A DNA stretch of 35,519 nt from Bdellovibrionales bacterium (lineage in GTDB: Bacteria; Bdellovibrionota; UBA1018; CAIPTA01). This document shows, piece after piece, positions 6,901 to 14,371 of the stretch. Under the pieces are notes generated by a model. It searched no databases and was not told the DNA's origin. It saw only the letters and a list, made by a program, of their open reading frames with translations. Position 1 is the first letter of the stretch; each line of letters opens with the position of its first letter. The stretch covers positions 1-35,519 of the forward strand of contig JAKFYM010000012.1 in the NCBI GenBank assembly GCA_021730855.1, written 5' to 3'. The position numbers and the translations under genes were made by a program.

Positions 6901-8712
6901 GGCCCTTACGACATTGCTGCCGTCCGCTTGGCCTATACGGGCTACCTGGAAGTAGACGCAAAATGGATCGAAGCAAATCTCAAGGGATCCACTGCGATCC
7001 CAGTGAAGGATGAAGAGCCCTTGCAGCTTGTAAATGGGAAATTGATCAACATTTCTGACTATAAGGAGCTGGCGCAATTAGAAGACTGGGACTCCCTTTC
7101 TTACCATCGCATGCAGGAGGTCAAGCTGAAGCGTTATGGGCATTGTACGGACCGGCAAGTGGGCCTATTTCCCGGCTGCGCGATGATGGACCATGGCACC
7201 ACCTACGAGGAGCTCGTCACGAATACGATCGATCGAATTGATGCCAATTACGAACTCATGCACTTTCCGAGTGGAAGAAGGAGCACCGATTTCAACGAAT
7301 CCTACTTGGATTATTACATCGACCGAACGATCTACGATTTTGGTTACCTACGCTCTTTTGTGGATAACTTCTTCTACCTGTACCAAACAGGCGTAGACGA
7401 TAGGGTCGACATAAGTGACGTGAATACGTTGGATAGCCTCAAGGCAGCAGAGCAGGCGCGGGCATTCTTCCACCGCACCATCCGCACACCAGATCTGATG
7501 CCCACGAATTACGCGACCGATAGTATCGAGAGCAGCCGCTTCTCCATGTGGGCTGATCAGAATGCCAACATTTTGCTAACCGAAGAGAAGCCCCTCTATG
7601 ACAAATACCGAGAGGCCTTCACGGGACAGCTACGGTACATCGGCACCACCTATGCAAAGCAGATTGCTCTCAATATGCTAATCATAAGAAGGCCTTCTGT
7701 GCTCTTTAAGGACAGTCGGGCCAGCGGCGCTTTGCAAACGGCCTTCTCCTTCATTGACATGGAACAAATCCTCATGAAGGAGGTCTCGATTCCTAACCTA
7801 CCCTCGATGGCGTTGCTCCAAGAGGTGTTGAGAAACAACCTCATGGCCAGTACCTTAGGGCCCGTAGGTCCGGATGGAGCCGCCGTTCTAGTGCCTCTGG
7901 ATGCAGGATACTATGCAGAAGCCTCACCAATGGCCCGTACTGCCGTGGCACTGGCCACCATCGTGCTGGATGACACTTCCGTTGTGGACCAGAACCGGCC
8001 GAATTTCTCGGAAGGGTTTCGCATGGTGTTCGGCTCGAGCCCTCCAGGGAACGTTCCTTGGGTTAGCCGAGAGCAGTACAAGGCGTATTGGTCGCTCACG
8101 CAAAGTTCTTTTGCCAGCTGGTTCGTGGAAAACCAGAGCGGCATTGCAAAATTGCTTGTCGAGGGAGAAAAAGCCGCGCCCATCATCGCCAAGTACTTCG
8201 GCACAAAAGCCTTGTTGGACGATCCCGAGGGCCTAGCCCTGCTTCAGGGCGAGATTCCCGAAACACAAGTGCTCGTCCAAGATATGGCCGAGGCCAAAAA
8301 AGCCTTGGAGGAGCTCATGCAAAAACTGCCAGAGTCCCTGCGCAAAGGACGAGACGCCCAAACCATGCTCGACATTGGAGTGTCCTTTCTTGACCAATGG
8401 AAAGACCTCGGAACCAATTTCGAGGAAGCTATGGCGACAGAGGATGGCGAAAAGGCCGCCGAGTATGCAATGTTTATTGTACGCGCCACCAACTTCTTAC
8501 GAGTCATGGCCGCAAGAGATCCTTTGCTTGCGTACCTCGTGCAGAATCTACCAGCCGAACAAATGGGAGCGAAATATCTGGTGCCTCGGCAAGAGATTCT
8601 CATCAACCTGAACCGGTACTATCAGGAGCGCATGAACGTGATCGAAGGATTGTCGATGATGTTTTACTACACCCACGACGACTTCTATCATTCGTTCTCA
8701 CAAAGCCGATAG
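3928..8712 (+). CDS. Giant zinc metalloprotease lipoprotein (metzincin, DUF5117/DUF4953-like)
   Basis: This 1594-residue protein starts with a lipoprotein signal (hydrophobic core to LTFSAC, lipidated C24). The ATG at 3928 is chosen because aggggg lies 8 bases upstream and the signal begins there; the frame extends 12 codons further without a signal. The metzincin zinc site HELGHNFGLAH occupies 938-948, with E939 as general base, and the Met-turn STVMDY has M977. These match the zinc-dependent metalloprotease family with DUF5117-type domains; that family is usually around 800-900 residues, so long N- and C-terminal regions of unknown function are added here. It presumably acts on extracellular or periplasmic protein, attached to a membrane by lipid. 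In a predatory lineage it is a candidate prey-degrading enzyme (inference). It forms an operon with the preceding barrel protein. Confidence 0.85.
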   Translation: MNSKNHSVLSIFTALVIALTFSACTKDRDEKIPDELQENLIEKSLLENSEVTIETEGGGQALVASRRQFLAAQEVQTVKVTNVNAPDKLLPMFQDLSIQALPGRTYRLKFQVDESFVTASLLLNQADLSSLSKVQQAIATKMDDNSYLLPIFKYAVQELGTLTRVRNDLEEDTHILRLVPSTPARATHVQVSIIPERRRLVSMEQDDSETIFVRTQFERRVLSAAELKESLGIEVVAPTEASRYYLETTRDSLRIFEVRQLQTLTAQQQAQVLAGDRDAQRRSNELARCSQDIQEQAAQVQNCVAVLRYTSKISYVTPRLEAERNDGTGPRTANIEQTPVRSGITSAFVRIDKNPTLTDVNVDANLIDQDRVLYVKQLKGVQFLFQRTLTDTPNLVGDRDIYSGINGKLQIVRFEFGREFVTVVGADPIVSNRGATAIDNPPLMSFPVKYKRKKERDGQGNLLPQVVYENAQNTDEDAIAEVTWEANNLDDVTSPLYSRCLGTKSGVQTSGFSSVLGADGNPELLGFNLRYVYEAQSMRCISRAGFQVAFDFQERVSFKKYVERAADPAGFDIPWAIQPLLGYGIFVDSVTVPSAFGRVNLAKNERVLPNIQDFRNGRVVTYVLAGLPASGMERDIMIETSREVIGWWNQAFQRAFSGTSLSRSGNFIELKIEGVDELPPRQFGDLDRNYIWYIPKVLHGSGILGLGGFSANPKNGFIENSSIQIFGGNFLASLEAEYDLAKRRAGYLARKHAIANQEASTLTVFPSLVTNVLDPEDLAKAARDQLRNTIGSIGTAGALGGSRFQQLTANRNQFLANLQIAPAGKQAMSPAVEEKVLSYLNSMTAQRAGSREEEEFEARQAHRLEKISRLAMPANRENGNAGGEELAGHSHNGRTAFQHTCALQTNALGGMHLEMGDEISAGKTEKVFRAFARFALSHELGHNFGLAHNFMGSFDKDNWKVSSSALEVTHRKTSTVMDYLRMEDSLNLDSVGPYDIAAVRLAYTGYLEVDAKWIEANLKGSTAIPVKDEEPLQLVNGKLINISDYKELAQLEDWDSLSYHRMQEVKLKRYGHCTDRQVGLFPGCAMMDHGTTYEELVTNTIDRIDANYELMHFPSGRRSTDFNESYLDYYIDRTIYDFGYLRSFVDNFFYLYQTGVDDRVDISDVNTLDSLKAAEQARAFFHRTIRTPDLMPTNYATDSIESSRFSMWADQNANILLTEEKPLYDKYREAFTGQLRYIGTTYAKQIALNMLIIRRPSVLFKDSRASGALQTAFSFIDMEQILMKEVSIPNLPSMALLQEVLRNNLMASTLGPVGPDGAAVLVPLDAGYYAEASPMARTAVALATIVLDDTSVVDQNRPNFSEGFRMVFGSSPPGNVPWVSREQYKAYWSLTQSSFASWFVENQSGIAKLLVEGEKAAPIIAKYFGTKALLDDPEGLALLQGEIPETQVLVQDMAEAKKALEELMQKLPESLRKGRDAQTMLDIGVSFLDQWKDLGTNFEEAMATEDGEKAAEYAMFIVRATNFLRVMAARDPLLAYLVQNLPAEQMGAKYLVPRQEILINLNRYYQERMNVIEGLSMMFYYTHDDFYHSFSQSR

Positions 8713-8727
8713 AAGAAGCAAATAGAG

Positions 8728-8762
8728 GCCCGTGAATCAAAAAAGATTCACGGGCTTTTTTT
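8728..8762 (+). terminator. Rho-independent terminator
   Basis: A perfect 11-bp stem, gcccgtgaatc (8728-8738) with gattcacgggc (8745-8755), has an A6 loop and is followed by seven T residues (8756-8762). It ends the barrel/metalloprotease operon. It overlaps the last codons of the convergent minus-strand gene, whose stop is at 8748. Confidence 0.93.
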
Positions 8763-9227
8763 CACCCGCAATGTCTCCAACATATAGGCCGTGGGCCCGA
8801 ATTCCTCTTCTGCATGCCGCAAGTGAACGGTGACGACCTCTTCGGATGCCCGCAGGAGGTGGATGATGCGGTCTCGCTTCACCGTCCAGAGAAACCCTTT
8901 CGCGCCATTCACCTCAATCTCCTGCCCAGGGCCAGAATAGATCTCGGCAAGCCGCAGACGAAGCGCTTCCAGGTCCACAATGCCCGGTGCCGCCTCCGGC
9001 CGCACGAGGAAGCGGCTGGCTTTGTCGGCCTGTTTCGCCATTGGGTCGACAAAAACTGTTGTGGCGCCCTCCTGCTCATGCTTCCAATGCATAGGGTACT
9101 CCAAGCGGTAGTCCCCCTCCGCGCTCTCAAAGGGCACAAAGGCATTCCCAATCTCTCCGCCCTGTAATTTGGCAGCTTGGGCCACGGGCAAGCATACGAA
9201 CAATAGCAATAGGAACAATACTTTCAT
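8748..9227 (-). CDS. Small secreted protein of unknown function
   Basis: A 159-residue protein with a typical signal peptide (MKVLFLLLLFVCLPVAQA, cleaved before AK). The mature domain (FESAEGDYRLEYPMHWKHEQEG...) resembles the fold of PsbP/DUF1795-like small periplasmic proteins that begin with a Y.ieyP..W motif, but this similarity is only by eye. No catalytic residues or lipobox. Its ATG overlaps the TGA of the upstream TIGR02147 gene (ATGA), with aggagg 7 bases upstream, so it is made together with that regulator. It ends within the terminator stem of the opposite operon. Confidence 0.8.
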   Translation of the reverse strand: MKVLFLLLLFVCLPVAQAAKLQGGEIGNAFVPFESAEGDYRLEYPMHWKHEQEGATTVFVDPMAKQADKASRFLVRPEAAPGIVDLEALRLRLAEIYSGPGQEIEVNGAKGFLWTVKRDRIIHLLRASEEVVTVHLRHAEEEFGPTAYMLETLRVKKSP

Positions 9228-10075
9228 TGGGTTTCCTCCTGCGCCTTCGTGATCGGAAAGAGCATAGTTTCAAAATGGTAAACGTGGTCGGAGCCGGCAC
9301 TGGTTCCCTCGGAAAACTGCCGATTGAGCTCGCGGCGAAAGTCCTTCAAGACCTGCTTAAACTTTGGCACCTGCTCTTTGCGCAGGGCGATCGTGAGCCC
9401 GGTGATCTCGCGCACCTCTACGGGATCATGGAAGAGCGAGAGGAGGCCCTGCTCAATGAACTGTCGGTGCAGGTGGCGGATGATCAGATTGGAAATATCA
9501 TCCGAAGTGGTGATCATTGGTTCGCTTTGCCGCAAGATCCCGTTGTCGTCGCGGAGAAATTCCAAGCGCTGCAGCAGCTCCACGCTTTCTTGCGCCTGGG
9601 CCGCGCTGATTTTCTGTCCCAAGCGCTGGGCGATCCATTCCGGATTGCGCTTGAAATCCCTCAGGAGAACCATCTCGCGAATCGCCCAATGGTGCCAGGT
9701 GCGCAAAATTTCCCAGCGATCCTTGTTCACCTGCAGAGGATCGCCGGAATGGCGAATTCGTAGCTGCAGGAGCTTCTCGAGCAAATCATTTTTTTCGTCT
9801 ACGTCGCGGCTTTCCTTGAGGCTCACGAGCACGCGAAAAAACTCGGCTTTTGAACCGCTGAGCTTCAGGCCCTTCAGGAAGGCGGAAAGATTTTTTTCCG
9901 TAATCGGCCGGTCCCCATCGATCACGAGCTTGAGGTAGTTGGGGGAGCTAAGGCCAGCGCGACGGGCAAAAGACCGGTAGGAGAAACTCTTCGACCGCTC
10001 TTTTTCCAAGCGATAAAAGTCGGACAGGAATGTCCGATAGTCGCCATACTGAAAAATGTCTAGGGAAGCATCCAC
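9224..10075 (-). CDS. TIGR02147-family putative transcriptional regulator (DUF4423)
   Basis: This 283-residue protein has the hallmarks of the TIGR02147 family: the N-terminal DYRTFLSDFY and SFSYRSFARRAGLSSPNYLKL block, where a helix-turn-helix checks residues about 32-60, then LKLSGSKAEFFRVLV and a long helical C-terminal half (DUF4423-like). I know the family from Bdellovibrionota and Fibrobacter, where genomes carry many copies; targets are largely unknown. The ATG is preceded by aggag about 12 bases upstream. The gene is directly coupled to a small secreted protein, a gene pair in which the regulator probably controls its own operon (inference). It supports the taxonomic reading of the window. 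Confidence 0.9.
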   Translation of the reverse strand: MDASLDIFQYGDYRTFLSDFYRLEKERSKSFSYRSFARRAGLSSPNYLKLVIDGDRPITEKNLSAFLKGLKLSGSKAEFFRVLVSLKESRDVDEKNDLLEKLLQLRIRHSGDPLQVNKDRWEILRTWHHWAIREMVLLRDFKRNPEWIAQRLGQKISAAQAQESVELLQRLEFLRDDNGILRQSEPMITTSDDISNLIIRHLHRQFIEQGLLSLFHDPVEVREITGLTIALRKEQVPKFKQVLKDFRRELNRQFSEGTSAGSDHVYHFETMLFPITKAQEETQ

Positions 10076-10218
10076 TGCAGCACTCCTATAGGCCGGCCTG
10101 GCCTGAGGCTAAGCATACCCAAAATTCCTAACCAAAAGTGAATTAGAAAGAAATTGTTCGCTAATGGTAGGTAATGCGCCGCAAGAGTGAAAAAAATCCA
10201 ATCCTCCGCGGGCGGTGG

Positions 10219-11388
10219 CTAGGAGGTGGTCGTGGGTGCATCCAAAAAGGGACGGGCGTCCACCGGAATGTCGATGGAAAAAGTGGTCCCCCTCCCCCTC
10301 AGGCTGTCCACTGCGATGCTCCCGCCATGGCCTTCGGCCACTCCGCGCACCAAAGCCAGGCCAATGCCCCAACCCTTTTTTCCACTAGCCTTTGCCGCCT
10401 GCGACCGACGAAAGGCCTGGAAAAGCACCTCCTGCTCCTCAGCGGGAATCTCCGCCCCGAGATTATGCACCGAAAGGATCATTCGGCCAGCCAGGGCATT
10501 GACTCGAATCGTCACGGGGGTCTCAGAGTCCCCATATTTCATCGCATTGCTGAGTAGATTCTCCACCGAGCGTCGCAGGGCCTCTCCGTCCCAATGCCCC
10601 CATACCGGCGAGCCCACTAGATGAATCCGCTCCTGCTCCTTGCGATTCAAATCCGTGATCACGTCTTTCACGATCGCGAGTATTTCCCATTCGCCCACCT
10701 TCAACGGCACCTTCTCGCCGATCTGGATCACACTGGCATCCAGCATATCCTGAATCATGCGGTCAGCCCGCTTGGCATTATTCACAATCCGTTGGGCAAG
10801 CTTGCGCAAATCCTCAAAAATCTCTCCCTGGTAGGCCTCATCATTCAGGGAAAGCAAAATAAGCTCGGCCGACATTTTGGCGGCGCCCAAGGGGTTGCGC
10901 AAATCGTGGCCAAGGCCAGCCACAAATTTTTCGCGGATCTGGCTATGCACTAAAAAAAATGCGGTCATGGCATCGCAGACCGCTTGGTCAAAAGATTTTT
11001 GGATGGTTATCCGGTCCCCTTCCGTGAGCGAGACCACCGCCTGCAATTTGTTTAGCACCACATCCCGGAGGAGTTGGTATTCGGTGATGAGCTGATCGGG
11101 ACCATAGCGGCTTAGGCGCGCGCGCTCACTGCCATGCTCCTCGGCAATAGTGGTGGATTCGGTGGCTATGGTGCGAGGGTGTTCTTCGGAGAGTGACTCC
11201 GCCAAATTGTCTAGAAAGGAAGGAACCGTGTCGGTCAACACCGGACGCTGCAGCTGCGCCGCTGCGTTGACTTTTTCGCGCACATTTTTTTCCCATTCGG
11301 CCAAAATTTCCTTCTTCAGCTGAAAAAGCGCCTGCGCAGAAGGTGTTTTGGACGATTGTAAATTGCTCTGGTCGGTTGATTGGTCCAT
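10219..11388 (-). CDS. Soluble histidine kinase with RsbR-like N-terminal domain
   Basis: About 389 residues with no membrane segment. The N-terminal half (LKKEILAEWEKNVREKV... TVPSFLDNLAESL...) resembles the RsbRD/globin-like sensor domain found in stress kinases. The HisKA H-box is GHDLRNPLGA with H161, the N-box NLLSNAMKYG, and the G2 box GWGIGLALVRG; the G1 box is VHNLGAEIP rather than the canonical DxGxG, a known variant. It should autophosphorylate and pass phosphate to a receiver. It is divergent from the single-domain response regulator at 11531, the obvious partner. Start: ATG at 11388; the frame also extends to a TTG at 11427, and neither has a clear Shine-Dalgarno. Confidence 0.88.
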   Translation of the reverse strand: MDQSTDQSNLQSSKTPSAQALFQLKKEILAEWEKNVREKVNAAAQLQRPVLTDTVPSFLDNLAESLSEEHPRTIATESTTIAEEHGSERARLSRYGPDQLITEYQLLRDVVLNKLQAVVSLTEGDRITIQKSFDQAVCDAMTAFFLVHSQIREKFVAGLGHDLRNPLGAAKMSAELILLSLNDEAYQGEIFEDLRKLAQRIVNNAKRADRMIQDMLDASVIQIGEKVPLKVGEWEILAIVKDVITDLNRKEQERIHLVGSPVWGHWDGEALRRSVENLLSNAMKYGDSETPVTIRVNALAGRMILSVHNLGAEIPAEEQEVLFQAFRRSQAAKASGKKGWGIGLALVRGVAEGHGGSIAVDSLRGRGTTFSIDIPVDARPFLDAPTTTS

Positions 11389-11530
11389 ACGGGGGTTCAC
11401 ATAGCAAAGGTGCGGCCAAGTTAGCAAAGCGTGAGCGTCAAGAAAGATTTCCAGCCCCGGGCATGGTCCAGTCCTATTTTTGTTTTATCTCTAGACGTTG
11501 GTAAAAATCTCTAGGTATAGATATTTGCTC

Positions 11531-11902
11531 ATGGGCCAATCCATACTTATTGTGGACGACAATACAGACCTGCTCGAGCTCTTGGGGGACACCTTGAGCC
11601 GCAAAGGGTATGAAGTGCAAACCGCTGACTGCGGAAAAGCCGGCCTGGCGGCTCTGGAGAAATCGCGGGCTCCTGACTTGATTCTCTTAGACTATGAAAT
11701 GCCAGACATGAATGGCGCTGAATTCCTCGACCAAATCGAGCAGAACAAAAGCTTGGCCCATACGGCGGTTGTTTACTTCACCGCCGGTGAGCGCCCCAAA
11801 GATAGCCGCGTACAGGGCTACCTCAACAAAATGTCCAGTTTAAATGATTGCCTGCACTCCATCGGGAAGTTGCTGATGCCAGAAGGCCTAAACCGCGGGT
11901 GA
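11531..11902 (+). CDS. Single-domain (CheY-like) response regulator
   Basis: A 123-residue stand-alone receiver: acidic pair D9-D10 (ILIVDDN), phosphorylation site D54 in LILLDYEMPDMNG, switch threonine in VVYFTAG, and conserved lysine in GYLNKMSS. It has no output domain, so it would act by protein contact or in a phosphorelay, most simply from the divergent kinase at 10219-11388. The ATG at 11531 fits the family start exactly; the frame is open upstream to 11498 but the extra residues are not receiver-like. No strong Shine-Dalgarno is seen. Confidence 0.9.
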   Translation: MGQSILIVDDNTDLLELLGDTLSRKGYEVQTADCGKAGLAALEKSRAPDLILLDYEMPDMNGAEFLDQIEQNKSLAHTAVVYFTAGERPKDSRVQGYLNKMSSLNDCLHSIGKLLMPEGLNRG

Positions 11903-11923
11903 TTTTCTCAAGGCCGCAAATCT

Positions 11924-13246
11924 CTACTCTTCCAGATCTCCCATAGTGCGGATGGCTTCGTCTGTGGGCCGCATCAAAAAATACAGCACCACAATCACCA
12001 CGAGCAAAGATCCCGCGATCATCAACTCTTCGCTCTTCGCCCGCGTGAGCATGGCCAAACACACCAGGGCCCCTAAAACGGGCACAAAACGCGGCACCTC
12101 GAAAGCCCCCGCGATTTTATCTTTTTTGCTCAACACAAAAAGCGAGATGTTCACCACCACAAAACACAGCAGCAGGAGCACGCTCGTGGCGCGCGCCAGA
12201 GAAGAAATATCCCCACTGAAAGCCAGGATCATGAGAATTCCCCCGACCAGCAAGACCGTGCGATGCGGGCTGCGGCGCTGTTCATGCACACGGGAAAAAA
12301 AGGCCGGGAAAAGGCCCTGGGCCGACATTCCGTACAACAGCCGTGAGCCCATCACAAAATTCAAAAGCGCCGTATTCGCCACGGCAAAGAGGGCAATCAC
12401 GCTAAAGAGCGAGCTGGGGAACCAGGGAGCGGCCTTGGCCACCACGTCGACCAATGGTTGCTTCGACTGCGCGAGCTCCGCCGCGGGAATCACGGAAACG
12501 GCAATCAAGCTGATCAGCATATAAATCGTGGAAGAAATGCCCACCGCAGCGAGCAGCGCGATTGGAATCGTGCGCCGAGGCTCTTTCACCTCTTCGGCCA
12601 CATTGAGAATGTCTTCAAAGCCAATGAAAGAATAGAAGGTGAGCACTGCGCCGCTCAAAAGCAGGGGAAAAGAAAGCTGCCCACTAGGGTTGTGCTCCGT
12701 GGTGGCGTCTAGGTAGGAAACATCGCCAAGGAAAGAAACGCCCACGAGGATCACCAGCAAAAGACCACTTAGCTCAATGACCGTGCATACGGCATTAGCC
12801 CAGAGCGATTCGCGAATGCCCCAGAAAACAATAAAGGTAAGCACAAGGGCGAAACCCACGATGATTAAAGGAATGGGCAGCGAAAAAACCAAGCCAGAGA
12901 AATACCCCGCAAACACCCGACTGGCCGTGGCCATCGAAGTGAGGCCAGAAGCCAAGAGCGCCAGACCCACCACATAGGAAAGGAAGCCGTTGCGAAAGGC
13001 CCGTGAGGTGGCAAAAACTGCTCCCGCCGCCTTCGGGTAGCGAGAGCCCAGGCTAGCATACGAAAGCCCCGTGAGGCCGGCGGCCACCATGCTGATCAAA
13101 AATCCCAGCCAGGCCGCAGAGCCCATTTCTCCGGCCGCTTTTCCCACCAGGCCATAGATGCCGGCGCCGAGAATGTCTCCCACTCCGTAGAGCAAAAGAG
13201 AGAAAAATCCGATCCGCCGGGCGAGGGTGACATTTGTTGTTTTCAT
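11924..13246 (-). CDS. APC-superfamily amino acid permease
   Basis: About 440 residues with some twelve hydrophobic segments. The APC signature is clear at the N-terminus: LLLYGVGDILGAGIYGLVGK in TM1, split as LLLYGVGDILGAG and IYGLVGK, with the unwound GAGI substrate site. Then follow the TM2 region GLSYASLGSRYPKAAGA, the TM6 segment FYSFIGFEDILNVAEEVKEPRR, and the typical loop after it. It likely imports or exchanges an amino acid across the inner membrane by proton coupling; specificity is unknown. The ATG at 13246 is preferred over 13282 because TM1 spacing then matches the family. It is divergent from sodC, with 92 bases between the starts. Confidence 0.9.
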   Translation of the reverse strand: MKTTNVTLARRIGFFSLLLYGVGDILGAGIYGLVGKAAGEMGSAAWLGFLISMVAAGLTGLSYASLGSRYPKAAGAVFATSRAFRNGFLSYVVGLALLASGLTSMATASRVFAGYFSGLVFSLPIPLIIVGFALVLTFIVFWGIRESLWANAVCTVIELSGLLLVILVGVSFLGDVSYLDATTEHNPSGQLSFPLLLSGAVLTFYSFIGFEDILNVAEEVKEPRRTIPIALLAAVGISSTIYMLISLIAVSVIPAAELAQSKQPLVDVVAKAAPWFPSSLFSVIALFAVANTALLNFVMGSRLLYGMSAQGLFPAFFSRVHEQRRSPHRTVLLVGGILMILAFSGDISSLARATSVLLLLCFVVVNISLFVLSKKDKIAGAFEVPRFVPVLGALVCLAMLTRAKSEELMIAGSLLVVIVVLYFLMRPTDEAIRTMGDLEE

Positions 13247-13338
13247 GGCGCGACGATAGCACGACCTGCGGCACGATTCCACATCGCTTTCCTGAGGCCA
13301 AACCGCCTAGACTCTCGACGAGAAGGCGAGGATTTTCG

Positions 13339-13851
13339 ATGAAAACTTTTTTGATCTGCGCTCTGTTCCTTAGCAGCTCCGCTATTTTTGCGGCCCAGGA
13401 AGAACCACTCGAAGTGGTCATGAAAAATGCCCAAGACGTGGAGATCGGCAAAGCGAAGCTAAGCTCGCTCAAGGAGGGAGTGAAAATCTTGCTTGACCTA
13501 AAAGGCCTCCCCCCGGGCCCCAAGGCCATTCACTTTCATGAAACCGGAGAGTGCGATGAGCCCACCTTTGCCAGCGCTGGAGAGCACTTCGCTCCCGGCA
13601 GTAAGGTGCATGGCCATAAAGCCAAAGGCGGCCCACACGCCGGTGACATGGCCAATGTCACGGTAAAGTCCGACGGCTCCCTAAAAACCGAGGTCACGAA
13701 CAAACACGTGACCCTCGCGCAGAACGCCCAGAACTCGCTCCTTAAAGACGGCGGCACCGCTTTGGTGATCCACGCCCAGCCGGACGACTATAAAAGCCAA
13801 CCGGCGGGCAATGCCGGAGACCGCCTAGCTTGCGGCGAAATCAACGACTAA
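13339..13851 (+). CDS. sodC: Periplasmic Cu/Zn superoxide dismutase
   Basis: A 170-residue SodC with signal peptide (FLICALFLSSSAIFA, cleaved near AQ). Metal ligands are in place: H65 and H67 (IHFHETGECD), bridging H83 (SAGEHF), zinc ligands H91, H100 and D103 (HGHKAKGGPHAGD), and copper ligand H145 (VIHAQPDDY). C72 and C165 can form the conserved disulfide, the latter in the GDRLACGEI signature. It converts periplasmic superoxide to peroxide and oxygen. ATG at 13339 is preceded by ggcgagga; the longer open frame to 13234 adds no signal peptide. Monocistronic by layout. A 7-bp stem (13860-13881) follows the stop but lacks a T-run. Confidence 0.95.
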   Translation: MKTFLICALFLSSSAIFAAQEEPLEVVMKNAQDVEIGKAKLSSLKEGVKILLDLKGLPPGPKAIHFHETGECDEPTFASAGEHFAPGSKVHGHKAKGGPHAGDMANVTVKSDGSLKTEVTNKHVTLAQNAQNSLLKDGGTALVIHAQPDDYKSQPAGNAGDRLACGEIND

Positions 13852-14000
13852 TGCCCAAGCCCTCGCGCTCTGGTGCGAGGGCGCAGTACACGCCATCCCA
13901 TCAATTCTTTTTCTCTATAATCATATATTAATTTACACGCTACGGTGGGCGTATTCCGTTATGGAAATATGACAAAGCCTTAGTATCCTAGAGTAAGACC

Positions 14001-14366
14001 ATGGCGCTTACCTACTTCATAAATAAAAAACGATCCACCTGCGTGATCACACTCAAGGGCAATCTCACCCCTGACGACGTGGCCACCCTGGATGCTTGTA
14101 TGAAGGAAGTCCTTACCGATGCCATGGCCTATCGGGTGCTGAATCTCGCCGGCCTCGCGGATATGGATTTGGGCACCTCGCGCCCGTTCACCATTTTCCA
14201 ACAAAGCTTGCGCGAGTCCTCACAGCTATTCATCTGTGGCCTGAATGTAAAGATCCAAAAAACCCTAAAAGAGCATGGCCTCGTGAGAGACCCCGAGGTC
14301 CAAACAGACCTAATGACCGTCTTACAAGTTATCTTACAGTTAGAATCTAAGAAAGAGAGTGGATAG
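14001..14366 (+). CDS. STAS-domain protein (anti-sigma-factor antagonist-like)
   Basis: A 121-residue protein whose pattern fits a stand-alone STAS domain: an early strand CVITLKGNLTPDDVATLDACM, split as CVITLKGNLT and PDDVATLDACM, then the central strand/loop YRVLNLAGLADMDLGTSRPFTIF where SpoIIAA proteins carry the phosphorylatable serine (VLDLSxVxxIDSSG). Here the position reads DMDLGTS, so the exact serine is uncertain. The helix-rich end (KIQKTLKEHGL) resembles the usual V.r.l...gl segment. It probably works in a partner-switching or signalling complex. Five bases separate it from the receiver/HD protein, so they form one operon. A good -10 (TATAAT, 13916-13921) exists upstream without an obvious -35. 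Confidence 0.65.
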   Translation: MALTYFINKKRSTCVITLKGNLTPDDVATLDACMKEVLTDAMAYRVLNLAGLADMDLGTSRPFTIFQQSLRESSQLFICGLNVKIQKTLKEHGLVRDPEVQTDLMTVLQVILQLESKKESG

Positions 14367-14371
14367 AGCGG

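Noticed and set aside
13860..13881. Terminator after sodC
   Set aside because: A 7-bp stem is present but no T-run follows, so intrinsic termination is doubtful.
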